Source: Paracentrotus lividus (taxonomy: Eukaryota; Echinodermata; Echinoidea; Camarodonta; Echinidae). Taken from it: 64,000 nucleotides of DNA. Positions 42,157-53,799 of this stretch are shown here, piece by piece. The stretch spans positions 4,925,625 through 4,989,624 of the forward strand of contig CALNVZ010000649.1 in assembly GCA_940671915.1 (NCBI GenBank), in the 5' to 3' direction. The notes beneath the pieces were generated by a model. The model saw only the letters and a program-made list of their open reading frames with translations. It was not told the origin of the DNA and did no database searches. Both the position numbers and the translations under genes were made by a program. How positions within the stretch are numbered: position 1 is the first letter of the stretch; each line of letters opens with the position of its first letter.

Positions 42157-42442
42157 GAATCGTATGTTACTTGTAAGAAAAAAGAGAGCGATAAGATTCT
42201 GTTGAAAATGAATGAATAAAATGATTATTTGCATCTCTACTTGTCTGTGACTTTCACTTTCTTAGAATATCAAGTAGGGATGGTAGATTTACATTATGAT
42301 CAAATTTGTTTGTCACTCGGGTGAAGTGGATTGTGGTGATGGTAGTGGTGGTAATGATATTACGTAATTTTCGAATTTGTGTTGATGTGCCGCCTGAACG
42401 GGCTTGTTGAGAGGTAAAGAAAGGAAGCTTTTGAAAAATAGT

Positions 42443-42613
42443 CATAATAATAATGGTGGCTTCTTCACGCACGCACCCCCAAAGCTCTTCAAGGTGCTGG
42501 TACTAATCTTGAGAACTTGAAATGCCTCGTCTCTCCTGACCAGTCCGCTGCAACGAGTAGTCACGAGAGGTTTGAGCGTCACGCCTGAAGAAGCCACCAT
42601 TATTGTTATATTT
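42443..42613. mobile_element. short foldback (ATAATGGTGGCTTCTTC ends)
   Basis: ATAATAATGGTGGCTTCTTC pairs with GAAGAAGCCACCATTATTG. The internal AGGTTTGAGCGTCACG resembles 36698-36735. Confidence 0.7.
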
Positions 42614-42689
42614 ATTTGTCAAAAACTTCCATTTTTTACCTCTAATCTTTGTTCAGTAATCCCGTCGACACAATTTGAAAACTCCTAAT

Positions 42690-42985
42690 GATGGAGGTTA
42701 TATTGATGAACATAATGTGAATGATGAGTTGATGATCCAAGATGATAGTGATAATGATGATGGTGGTGATATTAATAAAAGTGATGGTGGTGGCACAGTT
42801 GAAGGGGGACGTCAAAGGACAAGCTGGACGGAAAATGTAAAGACATGGACAGATATGACAATGCAAGAACTGCTGTCGACTACAACTGACAGGAAGGCAA
42901 GGAGGAAAAAATGTGCTTCTTCGGCTCTCAATCCCCCCCCCCCCAACGACCCCGGAAGAGTCAAGGGATTGAGTGAGTGAGTGTG
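42690..42985 (+). mobile_element. LINE 3' fragment
   Basis: GGRQRTSWTENVKTWTDMTM and LLSTTTDRKARRK match the GRPRTTWxDNVKxWTGM...DRxxWR tail of non-LTR elements. It is followed by a GTGATGGTG microsatellite. Confidence 0.78.
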
Positions 42986-43170
42986 TGTGATGGTGGTGGT
43001 GGTGGTGGCAGTGATTGATGATGGGGATATTGGTGGTGGTAATGGGAGTGACGATGTTATGATGGTGGTGGTGGTGATGTGATGGGGGCGGGGCGATGAT
43101 GATGATGATGATGATGAGAATGGTAATGAAAATTACGATGTAGATGGTGATGATAATGATGATACAGGTT
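42970..43170. repeat. GTG/ATG triplet microsatellite
   Basis: Mixed GGT, GAT and GATG repeats make long spurious His/Ile-rich frames on the minus strand. Confidence 0.9.
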
Positions 43171-43179
43171 GGACTATAG

Positions 43180-44296
43180 AAGGGCTTGAACCTCTCTGGG
43201 TCTACCAATGGTTGTGATAATAGCGATGCTAACTGATAAATTGTAGTTACGTTTGAATATTGGGTTTGATATGTGCATTATAAATTTGAATGTTATGTGC
43301 CCATGTTTCAAAATGGATAGCGTAACATTGCAATCAAACAAATTTCTCATTTTATTCTACAATTTGGTAATGCCTTTGTATATAAATAACTATGATATGC
43401 TGAGCATCATAATTCAATATAACAGGATGTGAGTTACTGACCATGTGGCTCTCATAAGTGATGCAGATGCACAAAGAAAATGTTAGCACTTAAAAAATTC
43501 AGAACATTTAGTTTTTTATGTAACAGTATTTTATGTGGTATGTAAACCAAGTTTTGATAATTAGGCTGGATTTTGTGATTCATATCATGTAAAGAATTAA
43601 ATAAAAGAGAAAAGACTGACAGTACTCTTTAAATGTTTTTGAAATTGCTTAAGAAACATTGGACTTTATGCAACTTATTTCTAATATTTCTTCATACGTT
43701 TTAAGGATATGTAAACTTAACCTTTCAAGTAAGTCATGGTTGTGTATTGCTGTCTTAAACCACCGAGCCTTCAGTACTATTGTTATACATGACATTCTAT
43801 ATCTCTTCATTCGTTCTTTCTTTGTTTTATTCTGTCTTTATATTTCCCCTTACTCAGTCTCCTCTCCCTCTTCTCTCTTGCTTTATTTTTTTTCTTCCTC
43901 TTCTCTCTTTCCCTCTCTCCTTTTCATGCTTTTCTTCTCCTGTTCTTCTCTGCTGCTCATTTTCTGTAGTCTACTTCTACTCTCTTCCCTTGTTTCAAGT
44001 TTTGCCCTCAATGCCCCCGGTTTTACATGAATGTGAAAGAGAAAAGAAAGAAGATGTTTTTATTTTGCTGGAATCTACATGTATAACTAAAAATTGTTTT
44101 AAAAGTATATCAACGAGTTCAATAATTTAAATAACTGTGCAATACTTGCTTTGTTATTCATTTGTTAAATTTCTATTTTAATGTATATCCTACTTGTATA
44201 CATTATATTGTTATTGCATTGTGCTTGAGATATGCACACACTATCTGTCTTCATGGTTGACACTTTTACATTATTTTAACAGGCGCGGATCCAAGA
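43180..44296. other. intergenic, nothing recognised
   Basis: The long plus-strand frames at 43.66-44.13 kb are pyrimidine-rich low complexity (Leu/Ser/Phe). I see no gene or element. Confidence 0.5.
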
Positions 44297-44415
44297 AAAT
44301 CGAATTGAATGCATTTCGGGGGCCCAATTGTCTGGGGACAAAAGCGGCTCTATTATGTTTACGCATGGGCCAGGTAAGTTCATTGTGTGACTCCGGTCTG
44401 CGTCCGCTACTGATT
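44297..44415 (+). repeat. dispersed repeat R2, copy 1
   Basis: GGGGCCCAATTGTCTGGGGA is followed by CAAAAGCGGCTCTATT and ends TGCGTCCGCTAC. Related copies are at 52240-52345 and 57700-57815. Confidence 0.75.
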
Positions 44416-45091
44416 TTAATAACTATACACATACCATAATGTCATGTTTAAGTTTGGCAATGAAAAGAAAACTCACTGCAACTACCACTTCATACAACTT
44501 TGAATACTTCTTTTGAAGTGCATTGATGCATGCGGGAGGGATTAACTGCATACGGGTGGAATATAGAATACATGCTGCGATTCATCCAACAATAGAATCA
44601 TTACCAATCTGAATAGAATATTGGACAAAAGTATAAATATTGAAGGATCATTTTTTATTTTATTTTTTGTCAATAGGCAAATAGTTTGCACTTTGGAGGC
44701 AGAGTGCGACGTGAATTTGTAATTCGTTTGTGTAAAATACTCAGTAAACATCTTGCTTGTACGTGTTGTATAATGATATTGCATGTAAGAAACACTTGGC
44801 TTGATTTTCGGACCACTATTTCGGACCCTCAGACATTGCAACCCTTGGCAAAGTATGTGATTAGAGGATCATAATATAACTATAGTGTTGCGCTGTGCTC
44901 GCTTTAACTTGTTTCCGAATAAGCGTTTGAAGTCATCTACATCTGATTTTTTAGCTATTGCAACGATCGAACTTTGATGACTATGTGATCTTTTACACTT
45001 CTTGTATCTGTGTCCGTATTATCCGACCTTGAATGTTTTCACAAGTAACGTGTGACTATCTTGCTTTCGGGACATATTATTTGAGTCGATA

Positions 45092-45182
45092 ATGAAGCCT
45101 TGTTATAATTCAAGTGCTACAAAGGCATGTGTTTTAATATGTGGGATTTTCTTCATGTTTTGCCATGGAGTTATCGGCCAAG
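45092..45182 (+). CDS. signal-peptide first exon of the HYR gene
   Basis: It encodes MKPCYNSSATKACVLICGIF then FMFCHGVIGQ, a hydrophobic leader with a plausible cleavage after the VIGQ region. It ends in phase 1 at a perfect GTAAGT donor. The downstream intron holds a 5.9-kb insertion. Confidence 0.7.
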
Positions 45183-48100
45183 GTAAGTACCCCAAAGTGA
45201 ATAAATATCATTGCATGGCTTTGACTTTAAGGGCATGAGGAAATTATCTGTATAAAAATGGTGCTCTTTGTACTCCATTCCTAGATCCGCCACTGTCAAA
45301 TTCAATTTCCAATGAACTTTATTATTTCATTGATTTAATGTGTTTTTCTTTGCTGTACAAACTTTTCTGTTTTTATTTATTTTCTCCAAACTTATAACGA
45401 AAGTTTTTTCAATCAGATTTGTGTTAAATTTATTAATTTTAACCTGTGAAAGTCAAAATTAACATATCTTTATGAACATGGGGTGAAATGTTCATTCATA
45501 TCGACTTTGTAGACAAATTCTTGTTTTTGAGACATTATTTTTTAGTCTAACGAGCACGTAAGCATGTATCGCGCGACAGGATAGCCGCTGAAAATTTCCA
45601 GGGGCGTTACCCCCCCCCCCTCCATCCAATGGATATAGACCGGTTTAATAACGTATTCAAAGTTTATGCATACCCTTTCCTGGCGACATAGTAACAAGGT
45701 ACGTATTCAAATAACTTGTAATAATTTTTTTTTTCTTTTCAGTTTCAGTTTCATTTATTTCACATCCATTAAAAAATACATATTTACAAATACAGTATTT
45801 GAATAAACGAAGCAACATATAGATATAAAATACAATCTCAATCGGTTAGTATGCCTTCATCATAGAACTCTGTGGTTCTGGGCGCTGACAATGACCGCCC
45901 TGAGCGAACAATTACCCTCCGCCGACAATTAACACTGAGCACACCCGCGAACAGCAAGATATTTAGCGCACCAGACCCAAATATACCCCCCCTCGGAACA
46001 AAATAAACCCCCATTAGTCTGGCTATATAGTAGAAATGGTCCAATTATACCTCCGCCCACATCCGAAGGTCGCCATATATAAAACCCCGGAAATCAAGTA
46101 TGAGCCACCACACCGCGTGGTCCAACACGGCAACACAAGTAAACGCCACCCGACGAACAATAACCCGCTTAAAACGCTCGGATGGAACAATAAATAAAAT
46201 AACCTCGAATAAAATTACACCGCCCTCCTGACCTCCTCCTTCACGAGGTGACCTTCAGATGCCGTGAATGATGGTTAGCAATCTTTTTGTTATGATCCTA
46301 ACTGAGTAGTCCTCCCCTGTTCACAGGATCTCGAGGCGTGATTTTGTGGCCAACACTCAATATGCGAGTTATATCACATCTAGAGTCACCATATCTCATT
46401 CTCACCGTTCTCCTCTCTGTCTCCCTCATTTCTCTAGTTTAGTGGCGGAGTATCAATTCTTATCCATCTACTTTTGTCTCTTCTTTCGTCTAAACTCTCT
46501 CCTACACTCATTGTTGTGATTCTGGTCTTGGTATCACTATACCTATGATCTATATATTTCCTTCTGATCCTATACGAACCACATTTAGTTATTTCAATCG
46601 CTTTCCTCTTATATTCTTATTAAGAAATGCTTTGGTTTTAAAAACCTTAAGCAAAGCTTGAAATAATAATCTCTTGTTCCATAAAAAACCGATTACAAAA
46701 TGAATAGAGTATGACAAGCCATCTTAACAATCGCTTATATATTGTTAAAAATATCACATTAATCTTATATTATCAAAATCTAAGAATTTAATCAATAAGA
46801 GTAAGATTAGGAAACAAAGCGGCGAGCTTTTAAATACATTCTGTTCCAATAAGTAAAGGCGCAATTCATTACTTTGTAATCTGAAAAAAAGACAAGAACA
46901 TGGATAGGTTAAATTGCGAGAACATTAGAGGCGTTACGACTTGGATTCTGAATGTGGCTCTCAAGGATAATTCTATAACGGGCCGCTGGCCTCGAAATGA
47001 ACTAAAAAGCCAGTACTAGGTCACAATTAACTAACTAACAAAATCCCACATCTTCTGATAATCTGATACTCCGAGCCGAGCAATCTAAGTAACCTGCAGA
47101 AATTCCATGAGGACCCTAATTTGCCCCCATTATAAAATTAAAGGATAATTGCCCCATCGTTAACTAAAACTTATGAACAGCTTCCTGTAACATAATTCCT
47201 GTCTCTTCTATCTAAAACAATCCATCTTAAATGTAATAAGCTTAGCTCAGAAAAATACTATAAAGGCGTTTGATCTTTGCACAAAAAATGAATGTTATTC
47301 AACATCGAATTGATGCTCCTATAAAAAATTTATATTCCCTTAAATATTTTCTAGTCCACTTTACCTTAGCTATTAGCAAGATTGTTATACGAGCTTAATA
47401 TTTATATAACCTCATGGTCCGTTCTATGAACCTAGGTCTGTCACAGCAAGCTAGAAAGCAAACAATATAGAACAGCTTCTTCAGACAGGCAAAACGTGTT
47501 CTATGACAGCAATCGCAGTCCAAGCGACAACGAAGATATCTACGTGTTACCACCATAAGACCGACTAGCTGTCCTAAAGCAAATATCCGTTGTCTCCATG
47601 AGTACAGTTTCTCGATCTCAGTCTTAACACACCTGGTCAACTTACTGATCTACGACCCAATAGCGCTTTTAATCATTGCGTTAGTCATCACAGTCAAAAA
47701 CTAGTGATCCCGAACTTGGGTCACTGTGATTCGTACTATACACATCAATGAAAAAAAACACTGTCCATCCGACGCCTGACTAAGTGACATTCAATATCTA
47801 ACAAATATTCTTTTAACACACACAAATAACAAAGTACTATCTCGAAACTAGTCCGTTAGAGTTATCAGATTATCGTTAAAGCATAGTCAATTTTCGAACT
47901 TATATTATAGCGCGGGTTGTGTTAAATACCGAACAATAGACACAAATGAAAGTCTCCATCTCTAATCGATCACGACCTCCAGTCTATAATGAAACTCTAA
48001 GACAGATCTGGAGTGCAGTAACCACTCGAACTCAATCTTTAGAGCTGAAAGTTGCGGAGTCTACCCGAAGTGTATGCCTACCTCGACTTGTAAAATAAGA

Positions 48101-51100
48101 ACCCACTCAGCACAGAGAGGGAATGCTTATACTATTAACAGAAAAGAAGGTGAAACATTATACCGAATCGTTTGAATCTTGCGTCTGACCTCTACTACGA
48201 TCAACATCTTCTTGAAATTACCTTTGTAAAAGCTTAGTCTGGATTTAAATCCATAATAAGTTCAGTGTGTAACCTTTACTTTCCCTCCTGTATACCCCGC
48301 GAAGGAAAAATAAATAAGATAGTGTAAACTATGTGAATAAAAAATATTCAAACAATCAGACCACGCTCCTAGTGTCTATTGAATTGATTACAAGCCCGAG
48401 GCTCCAATAAACCCGACTTTAAAACTTGTGTTTTTAATTACAGGTATATCTCTCTTATGTAATTATAAATAAATTATTATAACAAATCTCACTTCACCCT
48501 TCATCATCAACATTCTGAAGAACAACAAGAAAAAACTTTATACCTATCCTTATATTACGTCAGTTAATTACTGAGGTATTGTATCCCTGCTTTCATTATC
48601 CCCTTGTAGAAATATGTTACTGTTAATTTCTTAAATGTGTTACAAGTGAAGTAAGATTACGGCTGTTCTCCGACGACTCTGCTGAGCAACTTTTTCTGTA
48701 TTTTTTGAGAGAAAAAAAAATACAGAATTATTCTGTATATGTATAACAGAATCATTCTGTATATTTTTTATAACGGGAAATTTTCTGCAAATTAACAGAA
48801 CAAGTCTGTTTGAAAAAAAGAAAATTGGTAAATTTTCACTCCTTCGCTATACCAATTTTCTGTAATTTCACTGCAAATTTGTACAGTAAAATTACTGATG
48901 TTCTCGAGACTCTGCTGCAGGAACTTTCTTGTTTTTTAAGAGAGAAATTTCTAAACAGTGTGAAGTATAAAGATAATTTGCAACTTGTACAAGACCGTTT
49001 CGTCTGATGTTGTTGTTGCTCTCCATACAGCGTTCTTACGATAAACACTATTAGTACAAGCATTTCATGCTTCAATATTGCCGTTGGACCATATTATAAT
49101 ATAAAAATATCTTACTTGTTTTTTACGGGCGCTCTTGGGGGTAGTTGTCCTTGAGGTGATTGTCCGGGCGGCGGGGGCGGGGGGTTAATTATCCAGGGGG
49201 TTTAATTGTCTTGGGGTAGTTGTCGTCGGGGGTAATTGTCCGGGTAGTTGTCTTGGGGGTAGTTGTCGTCGGGGTAATTGTCCATGGGTAGTTGTCCTCG
49301 GAGGTAGTTGTCGTTGAGTGTATAATTGTACTCGGGGGGTAATTGCCCTCAGGGGTGGTAATTGTCCAGTTGGTAATGGTGTCCGGGAGTTATTATCCAG
49401 GGGTAATTGTCTCTGAGGTACTTTGTCTTAGGAGGTAATTGTCTCGGGGGTAATTGTCTTGAGGTACTTGACGCCGGAGGTAATTGTCCTCGCGGGGTAA
49501 TTGTCTGGGGGGTAATTGTCCCGGGTAATTGCCCTCGGGGGTAATTGTCAGTGGTAATTGTCCGGAGTTATTATCCAGGGGTAATTGTCTTGAGGTACTT
49601 GTCGCTAGGAGGTAATTGTCCGCTGGCGGCGGTATATTTCGCGGTAATCGTCGGTTATTCGGTGCGCGGGTAATTGTGGGTGTTAGCCGGTCTATTGTCG
49701 ACTGGGAGGTAATTGCTACATGTGCGTGCGGTAATTATCCCGGGGGTTATTGTCGGCGGGTAATCGTCCGGGAGGTGTTTATTTACGCGGGGGTAATTGT
49801 ACCCCGGGCGAGGATAATCTTGCCACTCGGGGGTAATTGTCCCTGCGAGGGTAATTGTCCGATCGCCGGAGGCGGTAGTTAGTCTCAACAATTATTCCAG
49901 CTGGACGGTAATTTCGTGGGGGTAGTTGTCCTGATACGCATAAACACTAACAGTTAACAATTATTTAAAAGTATAAAAAAAAGAAAAAACAATGCAGCGG
50001 TCATTGGGGGTAGGGATCAGCAAAAGCCATTGGCTTGTCAAGGCTGATCCCCATTTACATACATTGTTTAAAAAACTAAATGTCTAAACTAAACATAAAA
50101 AGCGAGGGGTTAAAACAAAAATACACAAACAAACAACACAAAAAAAGGCTTTAGCAGGCAGTTATATAGGGTTCAAATATTTCATTTTTAAAGTTACGTT
50201 CTCAAGGAAGATAGAGAAAGGGGAATTTAAGACTTATCTTGAATTAAATTTTCCACATAACTGGTCCTTTATATCTAATAATAGTTCTGGAGAAATTATA
50301 TTTTGTTCTAGGAATAAATTTTTTCGGAAGTTTCTTATGAAGTATAATGTATTATGTTTTTGTTTGAGACAAAATATATTTATTTAAAACAAGAAGGAAG
50401 TGCATTTTCATATACAAAAACACATAAAATTGGTAAACTGATAGTTCTATAATATGTGCTCTAATTTTAGAATATTTAATTTCACAAAAAATTATTATCA
50501 GTATGCAGATTATATGAGAAGTTGTAATTATCCTAACAACTTTTTTTTTGTTAAAACAAATACTTTGTTGAACAAGTAGGAAGCAAGCCTCCCATAAAAT
50601 GATACAATAGTCAAATCTGGCAATATCATGGTGTTATATAAGTTAGCAAGAACACGAATGGGTAACAAATGTTTTAGTCTATTAATAACTCAATACTCTA
50701 GATATTTTACAAGAGATGTAGTTAATATGATTTTTCCAAGTAAATCACAGTCTGTTATAGATTCCTAAAAATTTCACAGAAATTACACTTCTTTATTTCT
50801 TTACCATTTTACAGATATAATGTATTGCACTTTACATCGATACGTTATTTTTCTAGTCTTGAAAATGACATTATAGTTTTATCAAGTTAATCAAAAGTTT
50901 ATTGGCATTAAAACCATATTTATATAATTTTTTTAATTCATTGTTAAGATAGATTTGTTAATTATTACAGGGTCTTTCTACCAGTCAGAAAATAAAGTGG
51001 TATCATCAGCAAAATAAAATGAAGATAATACATCGCTAACGGTAAAGGTCTCATTCATGTAATAAGGAATAAAAGCGGTACCCAAATTTGAACCCTGAGG

Positions 51101-53378
51101 AACTCCAGTAGTTATTTCATTATAAGTAGAAGAACTAAGTACCTACATTAGTAAATTGTTTTCTATTGATAAATAACTTTTTATTAAAAGTAAAGGGGTA
51201 CCTCTTAATCCATAAAAGTACATTTTTTAAGCAAAATGTTATGATCAATGCAATCGAACGCTTTAGAGAGGTCTAAAAATATTCCTACTAAAAAATCTTT
51301 ATTTTCTAATAGCCTTACTAGGCAAATTCTGTCAGTGAAATCCAAAAGAGCATGAGAGGTGCTATATTTTTTCCTAAAGCCAAATTGTTTATTATACAAA
51401 ATGCAATGGGTGTCAAGAAAAGAGGTAAGTTCATTATATATGATATTTTTTTCAAATATTTTACAAAAAGCAGATAAAACAGATATTGGTCTGTAATTTG
51501 TGGCATGTGCTTCATTTACTTTTTTTTATATACATGTATAACTTTTGCTATTTTTAATGAGTCTGGAAAGATACCCTGTTGAATTGATGTATTTATAATA
51601 TTGCTTAGTGGAGTGAGTATAAAATAAATAGATTTCTTCGATATGAACTACAATACATGGAATCCAGTTTGCATACAGTAGTTGTGCTATGTCGGGCAAG
51701 CTTCTGGAAAGCTTTCAGGTTGTCAAGAACAACCTTTAAAAAAAAAGTAAGCATAAAATGTGAATATGTTAGTAAACTGGTCTATACGGTCAAGAGTAAT
51801 GAGAGTTACGATAGCTAACCAATCGTTAAGGCTTAAAAAAGTAGTGAGGTAAATAATAATGGATGAAACACATCAAGGTTCAAACCTATAAAGCAAATTG
51901 AGATGTAAGTTTCGTTGTGTTGTTTTATTTCGAGATGTGACATGTAATTCTGTTAAGTCAGATACAACCAACGTCTTTGCTACATACGACATCACTGTTA
52001 CGGGAGCCACTGATTATACCTTAACCTATGACCCGCCAGAGTATGGTCCTACCAACATCCTGCCAGTGGGCTCGACAGAAGTAACAGCGACGGCCTTGAC
52101 TTTGACGTCAACTTTGATTGGAAATTGCAAATTCAACGTGACTGTTAATTGTGAGTATGCTTTAAGTGGAACAAAACTAATAACCATAAAATACATAAAA
52201 GAGCGTTTAAGAATATACCATACAGCTTCCTTAATTTCTAAAGTTTGTGCAGGCCCAATTTTCTGGGACAATAGAGGTTCTATTTCGTTTGGGCAGGGGC
52301 CGTTACTTTTAATTGTGTGAACTAAGGCTGGATCCGCTACTATATACAAACAGCATTTCTTGTTTCTAAATTCTATCACAGTACAGGAGCTCCCAATCAC
52401 GTGTCCTCCTACCATGATGCTTACTGTAGGGACTGATCCTGGTCAAGCATTCTATACTTACCAACCACCAACATTCAACATAACATATCCACCCGAGTCT
52501 ATGACGTATATGCCCTATGGAAGTATTACTATTATGAGAGCTTACGATGGGAATCCTAGTCCGGAGCTCTCCATCTCACCACCAGCACATTCCGTCACAA
52601 CAACAATATCAGATGGGACACTCCAAAAAGTGTGCGACGAAACAACGGTAGTTGTAGAAGGTAATTCTGACAGAAATAATGGAAATATTCGTCGATATCA
52701 TGAATAATAATTATGATATTGTTTGTCTCCGGATATAAGCATAATTGTGGAGCTGTAAATAAAAATTACTTACACCCTAATTTTTTTCTTTTACCATAGC
52801 ATAATCATTTAGAAATTCTTAGAATTATGATATTTTGCGTTATTGTTATTCGATTGCTTATGTTTGTTCTTTTTATTAAATAACAAGAATTTATTTTGCT
52901 TCTAGATATTATTTAGAAGCAAAATAAATAGATAATAGTTGAATCGAATTCAATTCAAAAGTAAATGTAAAAGTATGTAATTGTTTTATGCATAAGTCCA
53001 ATATCTATCCGAAGGACGGTAGAATCCTATCCCTGTTTCCAACCTTACATCCTGTTCGTGTTCTATGTGGACAAGTGGACCAATTTGCTTCTTTTTGTTT
53101 TTAAACTCATATATAATCAATTGTCTCTATATCAACAATAGATCGAGAGCCCCCTACCATTGTCTGTCCAGATGACATATTCCAGGACCATACCGTTGCT
53201 GTCCAAGCATTTATTCCCCAAAGTTTTGAGGATAACGTTGGTGTTGTAGGAGATTTTGCAGTGAGGCCTTTCATCTACAATGGACGCTTCCCTGTTGGCA
53301 CGACAACCTACACGTTCACTGTTAGTGACGAGGCTGGAAACAGTGCATCATGTTCAATGAACGTTACAGTAGTATTGG
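45092..53378 (+). CDS. secreted HYR-domain protein, partial gene (4 exons seen)
   Basis: A signal-peptide exon (45092-45182) and three HYR-type exons (51935-52150, 52382-52660, 53142-53378) all share phase 1 borders, the classic arrangement for shuffled extracellular modules. HYR domains are Ig-like extracellular modules found in hyalin and other echinoderm matrix and adhesion proteins. I see no stop after the last exon, and a decayed LINE follows at 53.8 kb, so the rest of the gene lies further downstream, outside the window, or has been lost. That exon 1 belongs to these HYR exons is inferred from strand, phase and spacing. Confidence 0.75.
45634..45728. mobile_element. left half of a split MITE
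   Basis: It has the terminus ATAGACCGGTTTAATAA and ACATAGTAACAAGGTACGTA...ATAACTTGTAATAA, matching the left half of 8873-9101. It is broken at 45728 by the poly-T end of an inserted retroelement. Confidence 0.85.
45729..45800 (-). mobile_element. retroelement 3' tail
   Basis: The minus strand reads AAATAAATGAAACTGAAACT then a run of A, the kind of tail found at non-LTR element 3' ends. It marks the left border of the 5.9-kb insertion. Confidence 0.7.
45880..46080 (-). repeat. inverted, decayed copy of the GGTAATTGTC minisatellite
   Basis: GACAATTAAC, GAACAATTACCCTCCGCC and similar blocks are the complement of the 49130-49930 array. The two arrays face each other across 3 kb. Confidence 0.7.
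46081..49129. other. 3-kb unrecognised AT-rich insert
   Basis: It has no coding frame of note and no similarity that I recognise. It contains a 60-base direct repeat (CGACTCTGCTG...TTTTTTGAGAGAAA at about 48676-48715 and 48907-48948) around small ACAGAAT/ATTCTGT palindromes. It probably belongs to the composite insertion in HYR intron 1. Confidence 0.5.
49130..49930 (+). repeat. GGGGTAATTGTC minisatellite
   Basis: About 50 variable copies of a 12-20-bp unit, consensus GGGGGTAATTGTC, G-rich on the plus strand. Confidence 0.92.
49960..51640 (-). mobile_element. 5'-truncated CR1/jockey-like LINE, reverse transcriptase region
   Basis: The minus strand shows RT motifs in order: TNYRPISVLSAF with FEK, QFGFRKKYSTSHALLDF, GIFLDLSKAFDCIDHNILLK, GVPQGSNLG and FADDTTLFSD. 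Frames are broken by stops. A decayed C-terminal tail reaches about 49990. The element starts abruptly at 51640, as 5'-truncated insertions do. Confidence 0.9.
51641..51796. mobile_element. right half of the split MITE
   Basis: It begins ATGAACTACAATACATGGAA exactly where the left half stops and runs to AAACTGGTCTATACGG, the inverted terminus. It matches the right half of 8873-9101. Confidence 0.85.
51935..52150 (+). CDS. HYR-like exon A
   Basis: It encodes 72 residues including DVTCNS, TNILPVGSTEVTATA and GNCKFNVTVN. These fit the HYR signature (Cys near the start, G(S/T)xxV, GNxxCxFxVxV). It is phase 1-1 with a TTTCGAG acceptor and a GTGAGT donor. Confidence 0.8.
52240..52345 (+). repeat. 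dispersed repeat R2, copy 2
   Basis: GCAGGCCCAATTTTCTGGGA, then CAATAGAGGTTCTATTTCG, ending GGATCCGCTAC. It lies in the intron between HYR exons A and B. Confidence 0.75.
52382..52660 (+). CDS. HYR-related exon B
   Basis: It encodes QELPITCPPTMMLTVGTDPG, YMPYGSITIMRAYDG and ETTVVVEG. The CPPT start is HYR-like but the GNxxCxF motif is diverged. It is phase 1-1 with a TATCACAG acceptor and a GTAATT donor. Confidence 0.75.
53142..53378 (+). CDS. HYR domain exon C
   Basis: This is a textbook HYR module: REPPTIVCPDDIFQD, FEDNVGV, NGRFPVGTTTYTFTVSDEAG, NSASCSMNVTVVL. It is phase 1-1, with a CAATAG acceptor and a GTATGC donor. Confidence 0.93.
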
Positions 53379-53596
53379 GTATGCAAACATTATTTCAAGT
53401 ATTAAACATTTACATAACTTACACCTGTCCATGTACATGATAGTCAATTTCACACTAGCATGACTATAATCTTAAAATCGATTCGAAACTGAAATTTTTC
53501 TGAAATGTGGTATTGCCCTCCTTTTTTTTGGGGGGGGGTTTAAGAATCCGTTATATATATATATTTTTTTTAATTATTCTTTTTATTTATTAATTT

Positions 53597-53627
53597 TCTT
53601 TCTTTCTTTCTTTCTTTCTTTCATTTT
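53597..53627. repeat. (CTTT)n microsatellite
   Basis: About seven TTTC units after HYR exon C. Confidence 0.9.
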
Positions 53628-53799
53628 GTGCATAACCACACGTTTAAAAGTCAATACGACAATTGCTCCATTTTTCTCTTGAATAAATACTGGTGTGAGT
53701 TATTAGTTTATACGGGGGGGGGGCTGGCGTGGGTTTCATCCCTTCACCTTTGTTGTTTCAGCCTAAGAAGTGATCAAAAACCGCGAAATTAACTTAACC

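Noticed and set aside
42642..43208. 188-residue minus-strand frame, His- and Ile-rich
   Set aside because: It is produced by GTG/ATG triplet microsatellites and overlaps a LINE tail on the other strand.
43659..44130. Two overlapping plus-strand frames of 116-123 residues
   Set aside because: They are pyrimidine-rich low complexity (Leu, Ser, Phe), with no family resemblance and no splice context.
44290..44440. Possible upstream HYR exon (frame with GPNCLGTKAALLCLRMGQ and a GTAAGT after CAG)
   Set aside because: The sequence is repeat R2, present at two other non-coding places.
52026..52415. 129-residue minus-strand frame
   Set aside because: It is antisense to HYR exon A and its intron; the plus strand has the matching module and splice phases.
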